The translations under genes and the position numbers were made by a program. Shown here one piece after another: positions 44,136-53,093 of a stretch of DNA of 60,120 bases (position 1 is the first letter of the stretch; every line of letters begins with the position of its first letter). Source of the stretch: an uncultured Candidatus Saccharibacteria bacterium (GTDB taxonomy: Bacteria; Patescibacteriota; Saccharimonadia; Saccharimonadales; Saccharimonadaceae); NCBI GenBank assembly GCA_937981355.1, contig CALJPD010000003.1, positions 1 to 60,120 of the forward strand, given 5' to 3'. The notes under the pieces are model-generated. The model worked only from the letters and a program-made list of their open reading frames with translations, did not search any database and was not told the DNA's origin.

Positions 44136-45913
44136 CGTATATCTGGCGGCTACTCCGGGGATATTGGTGGCAGTTAGGATTGCTGGTTGCTGCAACGTAT
44201 GGCTCAGTGATGGCAACGCTGAGTTTGCCAGACTTTATGGCAGCGATTATTAACAAGGGCATCGTTGGCGCAGATATGGCCGTTCTGTGGCATAATGGCT
44301 GGCAGATGATTGTGGTAACGCTGGCGGGCGCAGTGGGAACGATTGTCTCAGTTTTCTTTGCGACGCGGATTGCGACTGGTCTCAGTCAGCAGCTGCGCGA
44401 CCAGGTGTTTACCCGGGTGGAGGATTATGCTGTGGCGGACTTTAACCGTTTCTCGACAGCATCGCTTATAACTCGCTCGACCAACGATATCCAGCAGATT
44501 CAATCGACGGCAATTATGCTGCTGCGCATTGCCTTGATGGCACCGATTATGGCCGTGGCTGGCCTGCACAAGGCGCTGGCCAATGCACCGAGTCTGAGCT
44601 GGATTATTGCCCTGGCGGTTGCTGTGCTTTTGGTGGTCATTATTGGCTTGTTTATTGCGGCGATGCCCCGCTTTCAGCGCTTGCAGAGTGTGGTGGATAA
44701 GCTGAACTTAGTCGCCCGCGAAAACTTGACGGGCCTGCGCGTCGTGCGCGCTTTTCATACCGAGGCAGTCGAAGAAGCAAAATTTGATGCTGTCAACCAT
44801 GAGCTGACGAAGCTCAACCTGGTAGTCAATCGCCTGATGATGGTGATGGAGCCAGTGATGATGTTAATAATGAATCTCGCGAGCGTGGCAGTGGTGTGGT
44901 ATGGCGCGCTGGCAATTGGTGATGGACGCCTCGCGATTGGCAATATGATGGCCTTTTTGCAATATGCTTTGCAGGTGATTATGTCGTTCTTGATGATCTC
45001 GATGGTGTTTATTATGGCACCGCGCGCGGCTGTGTCGGTGCGCCGAGTAGCAGAGGTGCTCGATACCGAGCCGTCGATCACTGACCCGGCCAAGCCTCAG
45101 CCACTCATGCCGGGTGGCATGGGGCGGGTTGAATTTCGTGATGTTACCTTTGCCTATCCAGGGGCAGATGAGCCAGTGCTCAGTAATATTAGCTTCGTAG
45201 CGGAGCCTGGCCAGACGACGGCGTTTATTGGCAGCACGGGCTCGGGCAAGTCGACATTAGTCAATCTGATTCCGCGGTTTTATGATGTGTCGGCCGGGCA
45301 GATTTTGCTTGATGGGGTGGATATCCGTCACCTTAGGCTGACTGACTTAGCTAGCCAGATTGGCTATGTTCCGCAAAAGGGTGTGCTGTTTCGGGGCAGT
45401 ATTGCCAGTAATATTGCCTATGGTGCGCCTGAAGCAGATAAGGCGGCGATTGCTCATGCGGCAGAGGTGGCCCAGGCGAGTGACTTTATTGCTCAGCTTG
45501 ATGATGGTATGGCAAGCGCGGTTGCGCAAGGTGGCAGCAATGTCTCGGGTGGGCAGCGCCAGCGCCTAGCGATCGCTCGGGCGTTGGCCGCGCAGTCTCA
45601 GGTATATATCTTCGACGATTCGTTCTCAGCGCTTGATGCGCGGACGGATGCCGCGCTGCGCCGCCGCCTCACGCAGGAGCTGGCGGGCAAGACGGTGCTG
45701 ATCGTCGGGCAGCGGATTAATACGATTGCCCAGGCGGATACAATTATTGTCCTTGATGAAGGCCGAATCGTCGGCCAGGGGCGGCACCAGGAGCTGATGA
45801 AAACCTGTGCGGTGTACCAAGAGATTGCCGCGTCGCAGCTCAGTGAGCGCGAGTTGGCCGCGTTCGAGCGGCCTGCTCCGCTTGGCAGTGCCGCGCAAGG
45901 AGGGGCGTTATGA
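44132..45913 (+). CDS. ABC multidrug exporter half-transporter, degenerate-site subunit
   Basis: Residues about 1-320 contain six transmembrane helices (ABC type 1 exporter fold) and about 335-575 an ATPase with GSTGSGKST, signature VSGGQRQRL and Walker B VYIFDDSF. The residue after the Walker B Asp is Asp instead of catalytic Glu, as in one half of heterodimeric exporters such as TM287/288 and BmrCD. It overlaps the second half-gene by 4 bases. Confidence 0.92.
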   Translation: MTYIWRLLRGYWWQLGLLVAATYGSVMATLSLPDFMAAIINKGIVGADMAVLWHNGWQMIVVTLAGAVGTIVSVFFATRIATGLSQQLRDQVFTRVEDYAVADFNRFSTASLITRSTNDIQQIQSTAIMLLRIALMAPIMAVAGLHKALANAPSLSWIIALAVAVLLVVIIGLFIAAMPRFQRLQSVVDKLNLVARENLTGLRVVRAFHTEAVEEAKFDAVNHELTKLNLVVNRLMMVMEPVMMLIMNLASVAVVWYGALAIGDGRLAIGNMMAFLQYALQVIMSFLMISMVFIMAPRAAVSVRRVAEVLDTEPSITDPAKPQPLMPGGMGRVEFRDVTFAYPGADEPVLSNISFVAEPGQTTAFIGSTGSGKSTLVNLIPRFYDVSAGQILLDGVDIRHLRLTDLASQIGYVPQKGVLFRGSIASNIAYGAPEADKAAIAHAAEVAQASDFIAQLDDGMASAVAQGGSNVSGGQRQRLAIARALAAQSQVYIFDDSFSALDARTDAALRRRLTQELAGKTVLIVGQRINTIAQADTIIVLDEGRIVGQGRHQELMKTCAVYQEIAASQLSERELAAFERPAPLGSAAQGGAL

Positions 45914-47928
45914 GCCAGCAATCGTCTGCGCGGCCGCGCTCGGCAGGAGTGCGCCGCGGCCCAATGGGTGAGCCTGGTGGCGGGACGGAGCGAGCCAAGG
46001 ATTTCCGCTCGACGGTGCGCACGCTGCTGCAGTATTTGCGCGCCTTTCGTTGGCAGCTGGCCCTAGTCGTTGGCTTCACGATAATGAGCACGCTATTTGC
46101 AATTGTCAGCCCGAAGCTGCTTGGCAATGCCACCAACCAGATTGTCGATGACTACACGCGCCTGCGTACCTATGATGCTATCCACGAGAAGCTTCCTGCT
46201 GGCGTGACGATCCCCGCGGGTATGACGGGTGAGCAATTTATGGCATCGCCCCAGGGTAAGCAGCTGGCCGAGGCGTTGCCTGTTTCGGCCCGCGACACAG
46301 TCAAGACGCTTGATCTCGGTAGGCGTCCCACCTTCCATTATGACGCGATCCTGTCGATTGTCCTTTGGCTCGTTGGGCTCTATGTGGTCAGTGCGCTGTG
46401 TCGCTATGGACAGGCCTGGCTGATGACGAATATTACCCAGAAGCTGACGTACCAGCTGCGCCGCGATATCTCAAAGGCGATCAATCGCTTGCCGCTGCGC
46501 TACTTCGACACGCAAACCCATGGCGACGTTCTTAGCCGTATTACCAACGATGTCGATACAGTAAGCCAAACGCTTAACCAAAGCCTGTCACAAATGATGA
46601 GTGCGGTGGTGATGCTGGTCGGAATTATGGGGATGATGCTGTCGATTAGTTGGCTGCTGACGGTGGTGGCGCTCTTGGTTGTGCCACTGTCGATGGGGTT
46701 GATCGTGATGATTACCAGGCGCTCACAGACGCAGTTTATCCGTCAGCAAGATGAGCTGGGCGAGCTCAATGGCCATATTGAAGAGATGTATGCTGGCCAC
46801 CAGGTGATGCGCGCCTTTCATGGCCAAGAGCGGTCGCTGAAGACGTTTCGGCAGATTAACCAGCGGCTTTTCTCGAGCGCGTGGCAGTCACAGTTCCTCT
46901 CCGGCTTGATGTATCCAGTGATGAATGTGGTGGGGAATATTGGCTATGTTGGCGTGGCGGTGCTCGGTGGCTGGCTGGCAATCGAGGGGCGGATTAAGAT
47001 TGGTGATATTCAAGCCTTTATTCAGTATATGCAGCAGTTTAACCAGCCGATTGCCCAGACGGCGAATATTGCCAATGTGGTGCAATCGACGGCGGCTGCG
47101 GCTGAGCGGGTCTTTGAATTTCTCAAAGAACCAGCCGAAGCGCCCGACCCGGTGCCTGCTACGACGCTGCCAGTGGTGCGCGGCGAAGTGGAATTTCGCG
47201 ATGTTGTCTTTGGCTACGATACAAAGACGCCAGTTATTAAGCACCTCTCGGCTCATATTCGCCCTGGCCAGCGGGTGGCGATTGTTGGGCCAACGGGTGC
47301 GGGCAAGACGACGCTGGTCAATCTGTTGATGCGATTTTATGATATTGACAGTGGTCAGATCCTGATCGATGGGGTGGATATTGCCCAGATGACGCGTAGC
47401 AGTGTCCGGCAGCTCTTTGGTATGGTGCTGCAAGATACGTGGCTTTTCCATGGGACGATTCGTGACAACCTGCGCTATGGTAATCCTGAGGCAAGCGAAG
47501 CTGAGCTGTTGGCGGTGGCGCGTGATGCGCATGTCGACCATTTTGTTCGATCGCTGCCGGGGGGCTACGATATGGTGCTCGACGAAGCGGCGACTAATAT
47601 GTCGCAAGGGGAGAAGCAACTGCTGACAATTGCCCGTGCTATGATTGCCAAGACGCCGATGCTTATCTTAGATGAAGCGACCAGTTCGGTCGATACCCGC
47701 ACTGAGGTGCTGATTCAGCAGGCGATGGATAGGCTGATGCAGCATAAGACAAGCTTTGTTATTGCTCATCGCCTGAGCACGATTCGTGACGCCGATCTTA
47801 TTCTTGTGATGAAGGATGGTAATGTTATCGAGCAGGGTACGCACGACGAGCTACTTGCCCAAAGTGGCTTTTATGCGGAATTGCACCAGAGTCAGTTTGC
47901 GGAAGACGTCGATAAACCGACGCAGTAA
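45910..47928 (+). CDS. ABC multidrug exporter half-transporter, canonical-site subunit
   Basis: The 672-residue partner has an N-terminal charged tail, six transmembrane helices with a large insert at about residues 70-145, and an ATPase with GPTGAGKTT, Walker B MLILDEATSS (catalytic Glu present) and signature MSQGEKQLL, which lacks the usual SGGQ and so fits the degenerate composite site. Together with the previous subunit it forms a heterodimer exporting drugs or lipids under MarR control. Confidence 0.92.
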   Translation: MSQQSSARPRSAGVRRGPMGEPGGGTERAKDFRSTVRTLLQYLRAFRWQLALVVGFTIMSTLFAIVSPKLLGNATNQIVDDYTRLRTYDAIHEKLPAGVTIPAGMTGEQFMASPQGKQLAEALPVSARDTVKTLDLGRRPTFHYDAILSIVLWLVGLYVVSALCRYGQAWLMTNITQKLTYQLRRDISKAINRLPLRYFDTQTHGDVLSRITNDVDTVSQTLNQSLSQMMSAVVMLVGIMGMMLSISWLLTVVALLVVPLSMGLIVMITRRSQTQFIRQQDELGELNGHIEEMYAGHQVMRAFHGQERSLKTFRQINQRLFSSAWQSQFLSGLMYPVMNVVGNIGYVGVAVLGGWLAIEGRIKIGDIQAFIQYMQQFNQPIAQTANIANVVQSTAAAAERVFEFLKEPAEAPDPVPATTLPVVRGEVEFRDVVFGYDTKTPVIKHLSAHIRPGQRVAIVGPTGAGKTTLVNLLMRFYDIDSGQILIDGVDIAQMTRSSVRQLFGMVLQDTWLFHGTIRDNLRYGNPEASEAELLAVARDAHVDHFVRSLPGGYDMVLDEAATNMSQGEKQLLTIARAMIAKTPMLILDEATSSVDTRTEVLIQQAMDRLMQHKTSFVIAHRLSTIRDADLILVMKDGNVIEQGTHDELLAQSGFYAELHQSQFAEDVDKPTQ

Positions 47929-47948
47929 GCTGTATAGAGCTAACTGTG

Positions 47949-48281
47949 TCATGTGTTCATAGCTATAACTAGTTTTTTCGTTTTTCTCTGCTGTGTTCGC
48001 TCATCCCGTATGGGTCGCTTGATGCGGGCAAGCAGGACAGCCCAATCGCCATCCGTTCTTTCGAGGACTTCAAGGATTGTATAATGACCGGTGTTTAATT
48101 TCTGATTAAGCTCCGGTAGGCCTCGACTATCCTGATCATCGCGTGTGCCGTTAATTTTTCGGATAACTACTTCTTCGATTTCGTAAATGACGCGACTTTT
48201 GCGCCACGATACAACCGCAACCACGACAGAGGCGATTGATATAAGTAGGGATAGGAGTGCGATACTATCGAGTAGAGACAT
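47949..48281 (-). CDS. Small membrane protein
   Basis: The 110-residue product has one N-terminal transmembrane helix (about residues 5-25) then a charged cytoplasmic-like tail. No family recognised. Its upstream side lacks a clear ribosome-binding site. Confidence 0.55.
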   Translation of the reverse strand: MSLLDSIALLSLLISIASVVVAVVSWRKSRVIYEIEEVVIRKINGTRDDQDSRGLPELNQKLNTGHYTILEVLERTDGDWAVLLARIKRPIRDERTQQRKTKKLVIAMNT

Positions 48282-48308
48282 CGGTTTATAAGGTTAATTA
48301 GTCGCTTG

Positions 48309-48770
48309 TTAGCGCAAATCGAATATATCCAGTGCGCCAAATTTCCCTGTTAGCATGCTGCGCTCGATGATGTGTGGGGCGATTGCTTTGGAGAATTTTT
48401 TGGGGCGTGTTTTGGCGGGGAGGTCGAGCACGGTATTGAGTGCATAGACGAAGAACTGATAGCGATGCGTCCCAAAGGCGGGGTGTGGGCCGCCCCAACC
48501 CGGTTTGCCCCAGGTAGTCATGCCTTCGACGGCACCGTGAGGGAGGTAGTCGCTACCGATTTCTGTAGTGGTGGGTGGGAGATTCCAAACAATCCAGTGG
48601 TAGAAACCACCAATAAAAGGCGCATCGGGACCATAACAGACGATAGCGAGGCTTTTCGTGCCGTCAGGGACGTCGCTGATGGCAAGAGGCGGTCGCTGGT
48701 TGCCGCCGAAGCGCGAATAGATCTTTGGTATTTTGGCGTTGTTTTTAAAGGCGGGGCTGGTGACTTTCAT
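48309..48770 (-). CDS. YbhB/YbcL-family (PEBP, Raf kinase inhibitor-like) protein
   Basis: I choose 48770 because TATACT lies exactly 6 bases before it. The 153-residue product has RFGGNQRPPLAISDVP, FYHWIVWNLPP and GPHPAFGTHRYQFFVYAL, the phosphatidylethanolamine-binding fold signature. The bacterial role is unclear. Confidence 0.9.
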   Translation of the reverse strand: MKVTSPAFKNNAKIPKIYSRFGGNQRPPLAISDVPDGTKSLAIVCYGPDAPFIGGFYHWIVWNLPPTTTEIGSDYLPHGAVEGMTTWGKPGWGGPHPAFGTHRYQFFVYALNTVLDLPAKTRPKKFSKAIAPHIIERSMLTGKFGALDIFDLR

Positions 48771-48909
48771 GGTTATAGTATACCGTATACTGGTCATGCT
48801 CGCCAGAATAATTTCGATCAAATGGCATACAGGTTTATGTGATAGGCGATAAAAGCGTGAAGATAGGTTTTTATATGGATATTTTCACACTTTATGCTAT
48901 ACTTATAGT

Positions 48910-49788
48910 ATGGTCCGTCAGGCAAAAAAGGAAGTACTCTCCCAGCTGTTCCAGCGCTATCGAGCGTGTACGCAGGGTAATGATGCTGCTCTTTATGAAA
49001 TTGCCATGAGTGAATTGCCTGAGATGGTTTATCATTCAAATGCAATCGAGAACTCAACGCTAACGCTTCACGAGACAGAAGCAATTATTATGCGCGATAT
49101 AATCACAAAGGATCATGAAATCCGTGAGGTGTTTGCGGCGAAAAATTTGGCATATGTTATGACACAGTTGCTCAATAAACCACCCGAGAAACTAACAACC
49201 GAGCTGCTTCTTTCGCTTCACGCACTGCTTATGGCTGGTATTCGTCATGACATTGCGGGACGATTTCGAAGTGGTAACCAATGGGTGTGGGTCGGGAGCC
49301 ACGTTGGGGCAAATCCGGCGTTTGTGCCGGGGCTTATTGCCGAGTTGCTTCGTGAGCAATACCAACGTGATGATGAGTATTTTCTTGATGCGATTGCTCG
49401 ATTCCATGCTGAGTTTGAGCTGATTCATCCATTTCTTGACGGCAATGGGCGGATTGGCCGCGTTATTATTAACCAACAGCTTATGCAAAAAGGCTACCCG
49501 CCAATTATTATCCAAAGTAAGCACAAACATCGCGATTACTATCCACTTTTTGATGTGTATGAGCGAACGAATCGCTGTGACGGATTCGCCGATCTTTTCG
49601 CACTTCTTTTGCAGGAGTCCCTTCATAAGCGGATTGCGTTGCTGTCGTCGCGGCGTGTTATCACGGTGGCTCAGTGGGCGAAGCGACACGGTATCGCTGG
49701 TAATGCGGCCGCGAATAAAGCAGCGCGCCAGACCATTCCAGCCTTTCGGATGCGTGGGGTGTGGATGATTGGAGATGACGCCGCGTGA
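48910..49788 (+). CDS. Fic-family protein with N-terminal inhibitory motif
   Basis: TGCTATACT lies 6 bases before the ATG. The Fic motif HPFLDGNGR is at residues 173-181, and an inhibitory (S/T)xxxE(G/N) helix SNAIEN at 44-49, so it is a class II, self-inhibited enzyme. Such proteins AMPylate other proteins using ATP. A C-terminal winged-helix-like region (about 240-290) may bind DNA. It overlaps the next gene by 4 bases. Confidence 0.9.
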   Translation: MVRQAKKEVLSQLFQRYRACTQGNDAALYEIAMSELPEMVYHSNAIENSTLTLHETEAIIMRDIITKDHEIREVFAAKNLAYVMTQLLNKPPEKLTTELLLSLHALLMAGIRHDIAGRFRSGNQWVWVGSHVGANPAFVPGLIAELLREQYQRDDEYFLDAIARFHAEFELIHPFLDGNGRIGRVIINQQLMQKGYPPIIIQSKHKHRDYYPLFDVYERTNRCDGFADLFALLLQESLHKRIALLSSRRVITVAQWAKRHGIAGNAAANKAARQTIPAFRMRGVWMIGDDAA

Positions 49789-50432
49789 TCACCGACCAAC
49801 TTCTTCGCACTTACCCAATCATCTCTGACCAAGTGGACGAGCGCGAGCTACGGGTTTTGCTGCGTGAGCTCGAGCGGCTTCTGAGAGCTGGCTGCCGGGG
49901 GTCGGTTGTTGAATTTGGCTGTTATGTGGGGACGACGAGTTTGTTTATTCGGCGCTTGCTCGATGCGTATCAGCACGCGGGAGCCTTTCACGTCTATGAT
50001 TCATTCGCCGGTTTGCCAGAGAAGTCGGCGCAGGATGCGAGCGCAGCTGGTGAGCAGTTTGTGGCAGGGGAGCTTGCTGCAACGCGCAAGGGATTTCTCC
50101 AGCAGTTCAAGAAAGCCAGGCTGCGCCCACCGGTGGTGCACAAGGCGTGGTTTGCCGAGCTTACGCCGCACGATGTGCCAGAGGATATTATGTTTGCCTT
50201 TCTCGATGGCGACTACTACCAGTCGATTATGGACTCACTCCGGCTCGTGGCGCCGAAGCTCACTCCTGATGCGGTGTTAGTAGTGGATGATTACGCGAAT
50301 GAAGCGCTGCCTGGTGCGGCCCGGGCGGCCGATGCGTGGCTGCGGGCGCATTCTGGATTTCGCTGCCGGGTGGAGGCGAGCTTGGCGGTTATTACCGCAA
50401 AAAATAACCAACGGCAGGTACGCAGTTGGTAG
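49785..50432 (+). CDS. TylF/MycF-type SAM-dependent methyltransferase-like protein
   Basis: The GTG start overlaps the Fic stop. VVEFGCYVGTTSLFIRRLL is a SAM-binding motif I, FHVYDSFAGLP and FLDGDYYQSIMDSL followed by VLVVDDYANEALPGA are typical of the macrocin O-methyltransferase family. The substrate is unknown; a sugar or surface lipid is possible. Confidence 0.85.
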   Translation: MITDQLLRTYPIISDQVDERELRVLLRELERLLRAGCRGSVVEFGCYVGTTSLFIRRLLDAYQHAGAFHVYDSFAGLPEKSAQDASAAGEQFVAGELAATRKGFLQQFKKARLRPPVVHKAWFAELTPHDVPEDIMFAFLDGDYYQSIMDSLRLVAPKLTPDAVLVVDDYANEALPGAARAADAWLRAHSGFRCRVEASLAVITAKNNQRQVRSW

Positions 50433-50453
50433 AGTGATGATGCTATCAAGATA

Positions 50454-50491
50454 GGGGTGTCGTCTCCGCAGAACCACGGTGACGCCACCCC
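50454..50491 (+). ncRNA. Orphan hairpin RNA element, copy 2
   Basis: GGGGTG (50454-50459) pairs with CACCCC (50486-50491), and GTC with GAC inside. The loop core CTCCGCAGAACCACGGTG (50464-50481) is identical to the copy at 59374-59391 on the other strand and similar to the DUF3800-linked hairpin at 6926. It lies between convergent genes. Confidence 0.55.
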
Positions 50492-50511
50492 GTGTCTAAA
50501 TAGTAGCGGAA

Positions 50512-50727
50512 TTATTTACTGATGTCAATAATCTTCTTTGATTTTGGAATAATAATCAGCCGTTTGGCTCGCTTGATATCATAAAATTCTTTCTTAAGTC
50601 GGGCAATATTAACTGCATCGGTTATTTTCGATCGACGAAGGTCAAAAATAATGTACTCAGATTGATGAATCGCAACCTTAAATGCGCGTTTGATAGTGTG
50701 TGGACTTCGGCCGATTGGACATTGCAT
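50512..50727 (-). pseudogene. C-terminal fragment of a CdiA-type tRNA nuclease-like domain
   Basis: The 71-residue ORF (IKRAFKVAIHQSEYIIFDLRR, then RLKKEFYDIKRAKRLIIIPKSKKIIDIS) resembles the end of the CdiA_C tRNA nuclease domain carried by contact-dependent toxins and phage head-morphogenesis proteins. The N-terminal delivery region is missing. It may be a remnant of a toxin cartridge, or a short resident protein. Confidence 0.45.
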
Positions 50728-50767
50728 ATTCCACCGTGTGTTTCATATTCGTGACACCTGTTATCCA

Positions 50768-50795
50768 TTGCACTTACCTCAGAACATGCTACAAT
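50768..50795 (+). promoter_or_regulatory. Promoter of the arginine deiminase operon
   Basis: TTGCAC (50768-50773), 16 bases, and TACAAT (50790-50795) within an extended TGC -10. No ARG-box palindrome is evident nearby. Confidence 0.7.
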
Positions 50796-50830
50796 GAAAG
50801 CATCAACTATAAGCCACACAGGGGGAAAAG

Positions 50831-52066
50831 GTGGACGATCCAATTCATATTACATCAGAGATTGGCCGGTTGAAGACAGTGCTCTTGCATCGGCCGGGTG
50901 AGGAGCTCGAGCATCTCACGCCAGAACATTTGCAGCGCCTATTGTTTGACGATATTCCGTATCTCAAGGTTGCGCAGGAGGAGCATGATCGCTTTGCAGA
51001 GTTGCTCCGCTCGCGTGGGGTCGAAGTGTTGTACTTAGATGAACTTGCCGCCGAGGCACTCGCTGACGAAGCGGTGCGGCGGCAATTTGTTGTTGAGATG
51101 CTGGTGGCATCGAAGCAAGACAACCAACGCGCATCACGGACGCTTGCCGAGTATTTGCTGAGCATGGAGCCACGCCAGATGGTGCGCAAGCTGATGGCGG
51201 GGGTGCGCAAAGATGAGATTAGCCTGCCGCCTGAGCAGCAGCAACTCCACACAATGGTCGCGCATGAGCAGTATCCATTCTATCTTGACCCGATGCCGAA
51301 CCTCTACTTTACGCGCGACCCAGCAGCGGCGATTGGCCAAGGTTTGACGATCAACAAGATGCACTGGCCAGCTCGGCGACGCGAGTCGCTCTTTATGCGC
51401 TATATTATCGATTTCCATCCGCGCTTTGCTGGCAAGAACGTACCGGTTTGGTATGATCGCAGCCAACCATTCTCGATTGAGGGCGGTGATGAGCTGGTGC
51501 TTAATAACCACACGATGGCAATCGGTATTAGTGAGCGCACCTCACCAGAGGCGATTGAGCTGATGGCGACGAAGCTCTTTGCTGAGTCGAACTTTGATAC
51601 GGTGATTGCCCTAGAGATCCCCAAGAGTCACGCCTTTATGCACCTGGACACTGTCTTTACGATGATTGACCACGACAAATTTACCATCCACCCAGAGATT
51701 CGGGGCTTTGAGGGGCGGATGAATATCTTCGTCTTGCATAAAGCAGACGGGCAAGCCTACCCAACTATTACCAAAGAACATAATCTTGAGCAGGTGCTCA
51801 GCCAAGCCCTTGGCGTGCCGTCGATTACCTTGATCGAATGCGGTGGCGGTGATGATATCGCTGCAGCGCGCGAGCAATGGAATGACGGTAGCAATACCTT
51901 GGCGATTGCTCCTGGGGTGGTGGTCACCTACGACCGCAACTACGTTACCAACCAAAAACTGCGTGAGGCAGGCGTCGAAGTGCTGGAAATTACTGGCTCG
52001 GAGCTTGGCCGGGGCCGTGGCGGGCCACGCTGCATGAGTATGCCACTAATACGAGAGGATGTGTAA
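50831..52066 (+). CDS. arcA: Arginine deiminase
   Basis: The 411-residue product has the pentein fold signatures: FTRDP, IEGGDELVLN, the catalytic His region HLDTVFTMID, and the nucleophile in RGGPRCMSMPL near the C-terminus. It converts arginine to citrulline and ammonia, the first step of the ADI pathway. The start is GTG with GGGGGAAAAG upstream. It is first in a five-gene operon and its stop abuts arcB. Confidence 0.96.
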   Translation: MDDPIHITSEIGRLKTVLLHRPGEELEHLTPEHLQRLLFDDIPYLKVAQEEHDRFAELLRSRGVEVLYLDELAAEALADEAVRRQFVVEMLVASKQDNQRASRTLAEYLLSMEPRQMVRKLMAGVRKDEISLPPEQQQLHTMVAHEQYPFYLDPMPNLYFTRDPAAAIGQGLTINKMHWPARRRESLFMRYIIDFHPRFAGKNVPVWYDRSQPFSIEGGDELVLNNHTMAIGISERTSPEAIELMATKLFAESNFDTVIALEIPKSHAFMHLDTVFTMIDHDKFTIHPEIRGFEGRMNIFVLHKADGQAYPTITKEHNLEQVLSQALGVPSITLIECGGGDDIAAAREQWNDGSNTLAIAPGVVVTYDRNYVTNQKLREAGVEVLEITGSELGRGRGGPRCMSMPLIREDV

Positions 52067-53062
52067 ATGAACCTACCAACTAATCTAAAAAACCGCTCAT
52101 TCCTAGCCCTCAAGGACTTCTCGCCTGAGGAGATCCGGCAGATGCTCGATGCCGCGCATGAGCTCAAGAAGCTTAAGCGCGAGGGCGTGCCGCACCGCTT
52201 GCATGAGGGCAAGCAGGTCGCGCTCTTGTTTGAGAAGAACTCGACCCGTACGCGCTGCGCCTTTACGGTCGCGGCCAATGACCTTGGCGTTGCGCCGGAG
52301 TTTCTCGGCAAGGATGATATCCAGCTCGGTAAAAAGGAGTCGGTTGAGGATACCGCAAAGGTGCTGGGCCGGATGTTTGATGGGATTGAATTCCGCGGCT
52401 TTAAGCACTCGACGGTAGAAGACTTAGCTAAATATGCTGGCGTACCAGTGTGGAATGGCCTGACCGATCAGTTCCACCCCACGCAGATTTTGGCCGACTT
52501 TATGACGCTCGAGGAGCATGGTGGGCCGCTGGCTGGCACGAAGCTGGTCTTTGTTGGTGACGGGCGCAACAACATGGCAAATAGCTTGATGATTGGCTCG
52601 GCCAAGATGGGTGTCGACTTCCGTATTCTTGCACCAGCTGAGCTGCACCCCAGTGGCGAGCTGGTTAATCTTGCCCAGGCAATTGCTGCCGAGACTGGCG
52701 CGAAGATTACTGTGACCGATGACCGCGCCACGGCGCTAGAGGGAGCTGACGCAATCTACACCGACGTATGGGTGTCGATGGGCGAGGAAGCACAGTTCGC
52801 TGAGCGGATTGCCTTGCTTAAGCCTTACCAAGTGAATCGTGCCATGCTCGATGAAACGCACAATCCAAACGTCAAGTTCTTGCACTGCTTGCCGGCCTTT
52901 CACGATCTCAATACCGAGACGGGGCTGAAGATCTACCAAGACTACGGCCTCGAGAGTATGGAAGTGACGGACGAGGTGTTCCGGAGCGAGCACAGTGTGG
53001 TCTTCGACGAAGCGGAGAACCGCATACATACGATTAAGGCAGTGATGGCACTGACGTTATAA
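52067..53062 (+). CDS. arcB: Ornithine carbamoyltransferase, catabolic
   Basis: The 331-residue protein contains STRTR at residues 59-63 (carbamoyl phosphate binding), FHPTQ-like QFHPTQILAD, and FLHCLPAFHD (ornithine and catalytic Cys). In this operon it would phosphorolyse citrulline to ornithine and carbamoyl phosphate. Length and motifs fit the catabolic enzyme. Confidence 0.95.
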   Translation: MNLPTNLKNRSFLALKDFSPEEIRQMLDAAHELKKLKREGVPHRLHEGKQVALLFEKNSTRTRCAFTVAANDLGVAPEFLGKDDIQLGKKESVEDTAKVLGRMFDGIEFRGFKHSTVEDLAKYAGVPVWNGLTDQFHPTQILADFMTLEEHGGPLAGTKLVFVGDGRNNMANSLMIGSAKMGVDFRILAPAELHPSGELVNLAQAIAAETGAKITVTDDRATALEGADAIYTDVWVSMGEEAQFAERIALLKPYQVNRAMLDETHNPNVKFLHCLPAFHDLNTETGLKIYQDYGLESMEVTDEVFRSEHSVVFDEAENRIHTIKAVMALTL

Positions 53063-53093
53063 CAAAGTAATTGAGGCATAGGGGGCCTCACAT

